This document shows, piece after piece, positions 17,302-24,498 of a stretch of 64,000 nucleotides of DNA (position 1 is its first letter; each line of letters opens with the position of its first letter). Source of the stretch: Terriglobia bacterium (GTDB taxonomy: Bacteria; Acidobacteriota; UBA6911); contig JAIQGI010000033.1 in NCBI GenBank assembly GCA_020072565.1, positions 1-64,000 on the forward strand. Reading direction: 5' to 3'. The position numbers and the translations under genes are program-made. Below the pieces are notes generated by a model that saw only the letters and a list, made by a program, of their open reading frames with translations, ran no database searches and was not told the DNA's origin.

Positions 17302-18858
17302 CTAGTTACCTGTTATTTCGGGCAGGAAAGCGCGATTCGAAAGCACCTGCATCAGCGCGCTCTGACCGAATGTGACGAAATTGCTCAGCACAAAGATCCC
17401 ATGACCGTTCGAGAAGTTTGTGACAGCAATAACGTAGCCATTGAACGGGCCCGGGGTACCGGTTGCTGTCAATAGCTGCGACAACAGCACCACATACGTG
17501 CTGCCGGAGATCACGTTCCCGGAGGAATCCAAGCCTGATCCTGGAGAAGTGCCGACCGTCGTATATGGATTGGGGTGCGTTGCAGTCCCCTGTGGGAAGA
17601 AGTAGAAGGTAATGGTGCCACTCTGAGGAGTTGCAGCAGTGGTCGTTCCCATTACCGCAGCCCCAGGATCCTGTGTGGTGTTCGAGATCGCGATGCCGGT
17701 GTCGAAGCCCGATCCGAACGTGGCATACGGCATCAGCAGGGCAGTCAGGCGACCTGCGATAATCACAAATGGGGCAGGCCCAAGGTCAGTGGCCAGGAAA
17801 CGGGGGACCCGGTTCGTAATAATCGAACCGTCATTGTTGAAGGCATTCCCCGTCGGCGCCAACGATACCTTGTAATTAAGGACCACAGACGCTAACGGCA
17901 AGGTCTCCTGAGTCGGATCGGATGCAATCGCCACCGAGATCGGCAAGAGCTCGAGCACCGAGTCTCCGATGTCGGAGGCGCAATAGTAAAACACCGAAAA
18001 GGAATTGCTGCTGCTGCTGAGGGTCGTTGTCGACGTCACCAATGATCCAGTGCTATCCCCTCTCTGGAACTGGCTGCCTACAGCTGCGCCGCTGGCGGCA
18101 TTCGTGGTTGCCAGCAAATTCGGGAATGTGTAAGTCACCCCCTTCGGCGGCGCATCCACGGTGATCCGGACGCCTACGCCGGTAGTGGCTCCCTGGCCAT
18201 TGATGGTTCTGTCGGTCCACGCCTGCAGGAACCCTTCCTTGATTGTAATCACCGCGGTAGCAACATCAACGGCGCCTGTTACCGCGTTGATCTTTCCAGG
18301 TACGGCCACGGTTATCGGCGGACTGCCACCGTCGGGCACGGCAATCGCGCTAATGCCCGCCGCGATCGAGCTGATCACCAAAGCGGAGGTTTCGCCGGCG
18401 ACGATAGCATTTCCGGTGGTCGTGAGGGTGACGCTCAGGCTGGTCAGTGAGGTACCGGCAATAGCCACGCGGATGCCGCTGACGATAATCACGTTGCCTG
18501 CGGCAACGCCACCCGGAACCGTAATCACCAACAGACCTAAAGCGTTGTTTGAAGCAGTGCTGACAGTCACTCCCGCTCCAATATACCCGGCCGAACTCTT
18601 AGTTAGCAGAGTCTGGCCTGCGGTCTGCAGGTCGGGAGAAGTGATCGGCACGCCATAATTGATCGTGATCGTGCCAGCGGCAGAGGTGCCCGATACCTGA
18701 GTAAAGGTGACGTCTCCCGTTCTCTCAGCCTGACCGGTGTTGATGACTGTCGTCACCGGGATGCTGCCCACGCTGAACGTCGCCGTATTCTGGGCAAAAG
18801 CGGCCGCCGATATAACAACAAAAATCACGGCTGCTATTAAAAGCGTTTTAGTTTTCAT
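17302..18858 (-). CDS. Secreted protein, paralogue of the N-terminal half of the 783-residue protein
   Basis: 518 residues with a clear signal peptide (TLLIAAVIFVVISAAAFAQ). Ser/Thr/Gly/Val-rich and almost free of Lys and Cys, it looks like an extracellular beta-solenoid or Ig-like protein. Residues about 24-170 align with the N-terminal module of the product of 13389-15740: both begin with an xxSIPxT strand, have a GYIGAGV/GAYVPVL strand, and an IRVAIAGTSLTSL motif. The C-terminal third has one copy of the ALTNP-like repeat (YATFGSGFDTGIAISNTT). The ATG at 18858 has AAGGAG upstream, and a strong terminator follows. Function unknown. Confidence 0.8.
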   Translation of the reverse strand: MKTKTLLIAAVIFVVISAAAFAQNTATFSVGSIPVTTVINTGQAERTGDVTFTQVSGTSAAGTITINYGVPITSPDLQTAGQTLLTKSSAGYIGAGVTVSTASNNALGLLVITVPGGVAAGNVIIVSGIRVAIAGTSLTSLSVTLTTTGNAIVAGETSALVISSIAAGISAIAVPDGGSPPITVAVPGKINAVTGAVDVATAVITIKEGFLQAWTDRTINGQGATTGVGVRITVDAPPKGVTYTFPNLLATTNAASGAAVGSQFQRGDSTGSLVTSTTTLSSSSNSFSVFYYCASDIGDSVLELLPISVAIASDPTQETLPLASVVLNYKVSLAPTGNAFNNDGSIITNRVPRFLATDLGPAPFVIIAGRLTALLMPYATFGSGFDTGIAISNTTQDPGAAVMGTTTAATPQSGTITFYFFPQGTATHPNPYTTVGTSPGSGLDSSGNVISGSTYVVLLSQLLTATGTPGPFNGYVIAVTNFSNGHGIFVLSNFVTFGQSALMQVLSNRAFLPEITGN

Positions 18859-18950
18859 CTAGGCTATGCTCCTTATTGAGTGTTGTAAGTACTTACTCAC
18901 CACTAGTGGTCGTGCTGCAAGAATATCAACTACTGCTATGGGTAATTACT

Positions 18951-19067
18951 GGTGCCGCTGGATTCGCCTCTCGCTGTCAGCGGGATGCGCCTCCTGACTC
19001 AGGCACCGGGCCGCTGATGCGTGCCCGGGTAAGCTTTTTCTGATTCCCGCGAACGGGACAGATTTTT
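18951..19067 (+). promoter_or_regulatory. Candidate structured RNA with mutually exclusive stems and a terminator hairpin
   Basis: The segment GGTGCC (18951) can pair with GGCACC (19002). The same 3' arm can instead pair with GTGCCCGG (19021-19028). Next comes TCTG-ATT-CCCG-CGAA-CGGG-ACAGA (19039-19062) followed by T5, an intrinsic terminator reading rightwards. Switchable stems before a terminator recall attenuators or riboswitches, but no known family consensus is recognisable. There is no coding gene on this strand just upstream. It could be a small RNA, a leader of the sigma-factor gene, or chance. Confidence 0.35.
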
Positions 19068-19153
19068 AGCTGTTGATGCACGCCGTACGATGCGTACAGT
19101 CATACAGATGCGCGACCCCTTCAAAGGTGGCTAAAAAGTTTCTGCTTTGCGAC

Positions 19154-19181
19154 TTTACCAGGGGTCGAACATCTGTATAAT
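19154..19181 (+). promoter_or_regulatory. Promoter of the ECF sigma-factor operon
   Basis: TTTACC (19154-19159), a 16-base spacer, and a perfect TATAAT (19176-19181). The sigma-factor ATG is only 9 bases after the -10, so the transcript would start at or next to the start codon. Confidence 0.55.
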
Positions 19182-19190
19182 TGCCGGTCG

Positions 19191-19787
19191 ATGAAGAACG
19201 ACTCGGAGATCAGGAAGCTTGTGCGGGACGCACAGGCGGGAAATCGTGACGCATTCGAAGCGATTTACAGCTGCTTTGTATCCCGCATCTACAACTTCTT
19301 GTATAGGTTGCTGGGTTCGCGCGAGGAAGCCGAAGACCTGACCCAGCAGACTTTCCTGATCGCTCTTAAGCGACTTGTAACCTTGAGAGATCCGGGTCAG
19401 CTTGAGTCGTGGATTTACAGGATTGCGCGTAACGAAGTCTATCAGAAGTTCCGGCGCAAAAAGGTCGATTCTCTGGCCGCTGAAGACCCTGACGGCAGCA
19501 ATTCCATCGAGCCCAAGGAGAACCGGCTGCACGCAAATCCTGAGAAAGTTCTTCTGAATGTGGAGTTGGGACAGAGGCTTCAGGCAGTGCTCGACGGCTT
19601 GCCACTGAAGCTTCGAGAGGTGTTCATCCTGGCTGTGGTCCAGGAGATGAGTTACAAGGATATAAGCGCTGTGGTCGGCCGTTCGTTGTTATCGGTAAAG
19701 ACGGATATTTACCGGGCACGTCTAACCGCCAGGGAAGAACTTGGAGGATACCTCAATTTGAATCCTGGCACCAAGGCAAACGGATGA
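19191..19787 (+). CDS. ECF-family RNA polymerase sigma factor
   Basis: 198 residues. Region 2 contains DAFEAIYSCFVSRIYNFLYRLLGSREEAEDLTQQTFLIAL, with the usual core-binding and -10-recognition residues. Region 4 (about 130-185) contains LPLKLREVFILAVVQEMSYKDISAVVG and a recognition helix near LLSVKTDIYRARLTAREEL. It redirects RNA polymerase to a small regulon, probably in response to envelope signals. It overlaps the next gene, an anti-sigma factor, by 4 bases (ATGA). No ribosome-binding site precedes the ATG, and the -10 box lies 9 bases upstream, suggesting a leaderless message. Confidence 0.92.
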   Translation: MKNDSEIRKLVRDAQAGNRDAFEAIYSCFVSRIYNFLYRLLGSREEAEDLTQQTFLIALKRLVTLRDPGQLESWIYRIARNEVYQKFRRKKVDSLAAEDPDGSNSIEPKENRLHANPEKVLLNVELGQRLQAVLDGLPLKLREVFILAVVQEMSYKDISAVVGRSLLSVKTDIYRARLTAREELGGYLNLNPGTKANG

Positions 19788-20320
19788 TGAGCCACATTTC
19801 CCGGAAACAGATCTCAGCCTGGCTGGACAGGCAGCTGGATAGCAGCTCAGCTCAGCATTTGGAACAACATGTTGAATGCTGTCGCAGCTGTCGTGCCCTC
19901 CGAGACGAGATGTCCGCGATGAACCGGCTGTTCCGCGAAATGGAGTTTTTCGAGCCGCCTGCGTACCTCTGGTCCAGAATTTCCGTGGGTCTTGATCGGG
20001 AAGAACCGGCCTCCAGGGACTGGTTTTCAAATCGCGTGTTCACCCTCGGCAAGCCGGGCTGGCTCCGCTTGGAGGTTTGGGCCCTGGCAGCGACCCTAGT
20101 AATTGGATTAAGCGTGGCGTTCTTTCACTGGTCCGCCGTCCGCGCCGAAGCACAGCAACTGGCCGAAATTGATCGTACCTATCACGCACTTTTGCCGCAA
20201 AATGCGGAATCATACAATCCTTTCGCTACGTCACCTTGGAACAATACCAAGATCAATCCATTCAGGCACGACGGGCCGGACACCGGATCCAGCCCTTCCC
20301 GAACGCTCGAGAAAAGGTGA
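19784..20320 (+). CDS. Membrane anti-sigma factor with zinc-finger domain
   Basis: 178 residues. The N-terminal anti-sigma zinc finger has His-x3-Cys-x2-Cys in HVECCRSC, preceded by ISAWLDRQLD as in zf-HC2 proteins. A membrane helix (VWALAATLVIGLSVAFFHW) separates it from a short periplasmic tail rich in Asn and Pro. It is predicted to hold the sigma factor encoded just upstream at the membrane until a signal releases it. The 4-base overlap with the sigma gene gives coupled synthesis of the pair. Confidence 0.88.
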   Translation: MMSHISRKQISAWLDRQLDSSSAQHLEQHVECCRSCRALRDEMSAMNRLFREMEFFEPPAYLWSRISVGLDREEPASRDWFSNRVFTLGKPGWLRLEVWALAATLVIGLSVAFFHWSAVRAEAQQLAEIDRTYHALLPQNAESYNPFATSPWNNTKINPFRHDGPDTGSSPSRTLEKR

Positions 20321-20334
20321 GAGGAGCGGAGATC

Positions 20335-20856
20335 ATGAATAAGACTAAGTTCGGGAAAATAAGCCACTTACACCGGGGCTGTCTGGTCTTTGTCGTCACT
20401 TTTTGCTTAGCGATAACCTCGCTGGCCGCCCCCCCTGCCCAAACCGGCGCACAATCGGGGCAGCAAGGCAATACTGCGGCCGGAGAAGTAAGCCAGCGAC
20501 AAGTCGATCAGATGCTCTTAAGCGCCGGGGCAAAGCATGAGATTGTCAAGGGTTTGATCGAGCAAGGGCGCTTCGATCGTGTTTTGCCCGAAATGAGGAT
20601 GATCTTCGCGCTCAATCTGCCCGATAAGGAAGAAGACAAGATTGCGCAATCGGCATCCATCATCGCCGACATGCTCGTCACGGCAAAACAGTTCGCGCTC
20701 GCGCATAATGTCTTGGACGAGGCCTTCGCTCGAATGAACAGAAACGTCGACAAGGCCTCCGTGCTTTACATCAAGGCGCATGTCTATGCATCCGAAGGCA
20801 AGGTCGATAAGGCGCTGGAGACATATAGCCGGGCTCAGGCGCTTGACAAGTTGTAA
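20335..20856 (+). CDS. Exported TPR-like protein in the sigma/anti-sigma operon
   Basis: 173 residues starting at MNKTKFGKIS, 14 bases after the anti-sigma stop, with GGAG upstream. A signal sequence (LVFVVTFCLAITSLAAPPA) is followed by a Gln/Gly linker and an alpha-helical region. The last part fits a tetratricopeptide repeat (ASVLYIKAHVYASEGKVDKA, then ALETYSRAQALDKL). The helix pairs before it (QVDQMLLSAGAKHEIVKGLI, RVLPEMRMIFALNLPDKEED) look like degenerate repeats. It may be a periplasmic partner of the anti-sigma factor, a guess from operon position. Confidence 0.78.
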   Translation: MNKTKFGKISHLHRGCLVFVVTFCLAITSLAAPPAQTGAQSGQQGNTAAGEVSQRQVDQMLLSAGAKHEIVKGLIEQGRFDRVLPEMRMIFALNLPDKEEDKIAQSASIIADMLVTAKQFALAHNVLDEAFARMNRNVDKASVLYIKAHVYASEGKVDKALETYSRAQALDKL

Positions 20857-20899
20857 ATCCCCCCTAAGTGATAGAAATCACAGAAATATGCTTTTTCGG

Positions 20900-20927
20900 T
20901 TGCTGTGCGTTTCAGTTTGTGTACAAT
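20900..20927 (+). promoter_or_regulatory. Probable sigma70 promoter of the lipoprotein gene
   Basis: TTGCTG (20900-20905), a 16-base spacer and TACAAT (20922-20927). Transcription would start near 20934 and give a leader of about 90 bases before the ATG at 21023. Confidence 0.55.
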
Positions 20928-21022
20928 AGGGCAGCTATGCCGGGATCGCGTTGAACCTGGGATCCGGTGGTGTAGCCGCAGCGAATTTCGAGTTCAAGCT
21001 GGAGCTTAACCAAGGCTCAATC

Positions 21023-22501
21023 ATGCGAAGTGGAATAGCTGTTTTGCTCGCCGCGATGTCGTTGGTCCTCGGCGGCTGTTTCCAAGAGGATCCTGCAGCT
21101 CCAGGTTCCGCTCGACAACTGTCTCGGGTGAGCCCGAGAGCCCTCCACGGCCCATCATCGTCAGGAATGCCGGATCAGCTCCCCGAGGTCGACCACGCTG
21201 CTCGCGCATCCTGGCGATCTGCCTTTCCGGCCATGGTTTACATGTCCAGCCCCCAGGATCTGGATCTTCCCACAGTGATCGCTCCCGATGCAGAACCGCA
21301 CCTCATCGTCGCCGGGCAGTCGGGCAATGCACGTGGGACTTTCAGTAACAGGGTGGGAATCAATCGATCCTTCCAGCCAAGAAACCAGCTGGCGACACAG
21401 AATTTTGCCGACCTTGTGCTCAATTCCTCTTTCAAATCTCTGTTCACCAGCGTCTTTAATCGCCGCGATGGAGCCTTGACTCGCGACACCCAGGCAGCCA
21501 AAGAGGATCTTCCCAACCCCTTCATTGAAGCCAGGAAGAACAGCGAGATCGAGAAAGCGGAGCCCGCCGCTCCTGCGGCAGCCGCCACGGCACAGCAGTC
21601 GTCGGCCCCAAAAGAAACAAACCAATCTTCCTCCTCCCAGTCGAGGCAGGCACAGGATATTGTGGGGGGGATGTTGGGCTTCCATGAAGAACGATTCACG
21701 TTTCTGGGAGATTTCGACGGCAGCGGTATTCTGCAAAGCGCCTACGCCAAACGTGTCGGCGTAGCCGCATTTTCCTTTGGCGAGACTGAGCGCACGTTTG
21801 TCATTTTTGACAATCAAGCGGCAGTGGAAAACCAACGCTCTTTCGCCATGGAAGACCTGGACGGCAACGGGACCATGGATCTGGTCCAAACCAGCCGGGC
21901 CTCACTGTTCGGCGCCGTGTTTCACGGGGATGGCTCGGGCAATTTTCAATATAATCCGTATACGGGTTATTTTTTGACTGGATACGAACCCACAGTTACC
22001 GTGCCGGGGCCAATGGGAGAGGGGGGACGTGAGATTCTCTCAGTCAACCTCCGCACAGGGTCGTACACAGCCTTCCGCCCCCATGGCGCTTATTGGCCAT
22101 ACCGCCAAGGCAGTCTCAGTTTTGTACCCGACTGTGTCGCCCACCTTGTGGATCTGGGGAGTGGCATGGATTATCTTTGGGCCGCCCGACGCGGGAATGC
22201 GTCGTACGCATATCCATGGCCCGGGGGCGGCAGTTTGCCGGCGGCATCTGAGGTCTTGCCGGCAGACACAAGCATCTCGATCAGCGGAAATCCTCAACTC
22301 GATGAGGGAATGGGTGCCCTTCAAGTGTATCAAATCGGATCCTACGCCTCGGTCGTGCTTACAAACAGCCAGGGGCAGGCATTCAACGTTGCCAACCTGC
22401 GCGTTACGCCCCAGATCTTCCTGGTATTCGGCAACATCGAGAAACGAGGCACGCTCGATGTTGGTATAGCGTACTTGTTGTCAGCTACTCCCTCCAAGTA
22501 A
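21023..22501 (+). CDS. FG-GAP/VCBS-like lipoprotein, function unknown
   Basis: 492 residues starting at MRSGIAVLLAAMSLVLGGCF. The LGGC lipobox marks signal peptidase II cleavage and lipid attachment. The middle has a low-complexity Ala/Gln/Ser stretch. The C-terminal half has DFDGSGILQ and EDLDGNGTMDLVQ, Asp/Gly loops like the calcium-binding turns of FG-GAP/VCBS propeller repeats, then GDGSGNFQYN. It is likely a surface-exposed beta-propeller. An in-frame upstream ATG at 20951 would put 24 residues before the signal peptide and is rejected. The region follows the ECF operon and may belong to its regulon; this is inference. Confidence 0.78.
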   Translation: MRSGIAVLLAAMSLVLGGCFQEDPAAPGSARQLSRVSPRALHGPSSSGMPDQLPEVDHAARASWRSAFPAMVYMSSPQDLDLPTVIAPDAEPHLIVAGQSGNARGTFSNRVGINRSFQPRNQLATQNFADLVLNSSFKSLFTSVFNRRDGALTRDTQAAKEDLPNPFIEARKNSEIEKAEPAAPAAAATAQQSSAPKETNQSSSSQSRQAQDIVGGMLGFHEERFTFLGDFDGSGILQSAYAKRVGVAAFSFGETERTFVIFDNQAAVENQRSFAMEDLDGNGTMDLVQTSRASLFGAVFHGDGSGNFQYNPYTGYFLTGYEPTVTVPGPMGEGGREILSVNLRTGSYTAFRPHGAYWPYRQGSLSFVPDCVAHLVDLGSGMDYLWAARRGNASYAYPWPGGGSLPAASEVLPADTSISISGNPQLDEGMGALQVYQIGSYASVVLTNSQGQAFNVANLRVTPQIFLVFGNIEKRGTLDVGIAYLLSATPSK

Positions 22502-22618
22502 CCTGATTCATCCGATATCTCAAACCCGACCCACCGCCGCTCAGACAGGAGACCATCCGTTGGCAGATTCGGCCTGATATCTGAAACTCCCATTATGAAA
22601 CACACCGGAGAATCCCCC

Positions 22619-24391
22619 ATGAAGCGGCATTCGTCCCCGACCGGAAAATCCCAAAACCAGGCTGCTGCGGCACAAGCGAAGAAACATGGGAGGAAAAACT
22701 TGCGCGGGTCTGCTGTTGCCGGCGAGGGGCTGATCCCGTTCGTCCGTGACTGGCCGCCGCTGCGGTCATGCGTACTTCTGACAGTTGTCACACTCCTTTG
22801 CCTGGTTCCTTTCTCGGGCAGGGCCTTTCACATCGATGACCCGCTCTTCGTCTGGGCCGCGAAGCAGATAGTGAATCATCCATCGGATCCCTACGGTTTC
22901 AAGCTGGTCTGGTACAAAATGGCGGAACCGATGTCGGCAGTGACCAAGAATCCTCCTTTGGCCTCTTACTACGGCGCCGTCGTCGGTTATTTCGCCGGAT
23001 GGTCCGAGCGGGCGTTCCATCTTGCATTTCTCCTGCCGGCACTCGGGATAATCCTCGGCACCTATCGCCTTGCCCGCCGGTTCTGCCGTACGCCTCTTTT
23101 GGCCGCTGCAGCGGCGCTCTTGACACCAGGTTTCCTGGTGTCCGCCGGCACGGTGATGTGCGACACAATGATGCTGGCCTTCTGGATTTTCGCGATTATT
23201 TTCTGGATCGATGGGCTGGAGCCGATAAAACCACTGTACCTGTCCGCAGCGGGTCTGATGATCGCTGCCGGCGCCCTGACGAAATATTTCGGCATGTCTC
23301 TGATCCCGCTCCTGCTGGTATATACGCTGGTCCGGCAACGCCGCTTGGGAAGCTGGGCATGGTTTTTTCTGATTCCGGTCGTCGTCCTTGCCGGGTACCA
23401 AATGTGGACGGGCGCGTATTATGGCAGGGGATTGCTCCTGGATGCGGCTCAGTATGCCAGTTCCTTTCAGGGCACTGAAAACGTCTCTACGCTGGCAAAG
23501 GGACTGGTCTGCCTCGGCTTCATCGGAGGTTGCATGCTGCCGGCACTGACCTTCGCTCCCGTCCTATGGTCGCGCGTTGTGATCCTCATCGGAGCCATGC
23601 TGAGTGGCTGCGCGGCACTGGTCATCGGGATGGACTGGGCGAATGCGGGAGCGCTGGTCGCACCGGACCACGGAGGACTGGTCGGCCTGCAACTGGCCTT
23701 GTTCCTCGCCGGGGGGGGCTGCGTTCTGGCGCTGGCAGCCGCCGACATCTGGAAATGGAGAGACGCGAATTCTCTGTTGCTGATCCTTTGGGTGCTCGGC
23801 ACTCTGCTGTTCGCCGGCTTTTTTAACTGGACGGTCAACATCCGGTCCGTTCTGCCGCTGGTTCCGGCAGCAAGTATTATCCTTGTGCGACGCCTCGAGG
23901 CTGTCGGGGCCTCTCCCGGATACCTTTGCGCACGGCTGGGTGTGCCCCTGCTGGTCTCAGGCCTTCTTTCCCTCTGGGTCGCCTGGGCGGACGCCGACTT
24001 GGCGAATTCCGCGCGGAGAGCAGCCACCCTCATCCAGGAGAGAGCCCAAAGCAGGCCTGGCGCGGTCTGGTTCCAAGGCCACTGGGGATTTCAATATTAC
24101 ATGGAAGCGTTCGGAGCGCGGCCATTGGATACCAGCAAGAAAGAGCTTCGCCCCGGAGACCTCCTGGTGATACCGGAAAACAATAACAATACTTTTGCAA
24201 TACCGGCAGAAGTCGTCGCCTCCCAGGAGACCATCGAAGTGGCGATGCACCAGGGGCTCGCAACCATGAATCGCAACCTGGGCGCGGGCTTTTACTTTTA
24301 TCGCTGGGGCCCGATTCCCTTCGTTTTTGGTTCCGTTCCCCCGGAACGCTACCATCTTCTCCGATTAGCTCCCCTGCCAGGCAGAAAATAG
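22619..24391 (+). CDS. GT39-type polytopic membrane glycosyltransferase
   Basis: 590 residues, related to the product of 2036-4174. FHIDDPLFVWAAKQIVNHP has the acidic pair of the first periplasmic loop, KNPPLASYYGAVVGYF the second motif, and about ten membrane helices follow. The soluble C-terminus shares GHWGFQYYMEAFG, RPGDLLVIPE and GAGFYFYRWGPIPFVFG with that protein but lacks its last 130-residue domain. The start was placed at 22619, 8 bases after GGAG, rather than the ATG at 22595. It converges on the TMTC-like gene. Acceptor and donor unknown. Confidence 0.82.
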   Translation: MKRHSSPTGKSQNQAAAAQAKKHGRKNLRGSAVAGEGLIPFVRDWPPLRSCVLLTVVTLLCLVPFSGRAFHIDDPLFVWAAKQIVNHPSDPYGFKLVWYKMAEPMSAVTKNPPLASYYGAVVGYFAGWSERAFHLAFLLPALGIILGTYRLARRFCRTPLLAAAAALLTPGFLVSAGTVMCDTMMLAFWIFAIIFWIDGLEPIKPLYLSAAGLMIAAGALTKYFGMSLIPLLLVYTLVRQRRLGSWAWFFLIPVVVLAGYQMWTGAYYGRGLLLDAAQYASSFQGTENVSTLAKGLVCLGFIGGCMLPALTFAPVLWSRVVILIGAMLSGCAALVIGMDWANAGALVAPDHGGLVGLQLALFLAGGGCVLALAAADIWKWRDANSLLLILWVLGTLLFAGFFNWTVNIRSVLPLVPAASIILVRRLEAVGASPGYLCARLGVPLLVSGLLSLWVAWADADLANSARRAATLIQERAQSRPGAVWFQGHWGFQYYMEAFGARPLDTSKKELRPGDLLVIPENNNNTFAIPAEVVASQETIEVAMHQGLATMNRNLGAGFYFYRWGPIPFVFGSVPPERYHLLRLAPLPGRK

Positions 24392-24498
24392 CATCCCTGC
24401 TGCAAAAACAGACTTTGCCGGGCGCCCCGACTGTGGGAGAACGACCTGGCATTGGGGATCGACAGCGGGTGGGGTATCGGGCAAAACTCGCGGAAGGC

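Noticed and set aside
18900-19070. Cyclic-di-GMP or cobalamin riboswitch
   Set aside because: The conserved core words of these classes are absent on both strands; only generic stems and a terminator-like hairpin are seen.
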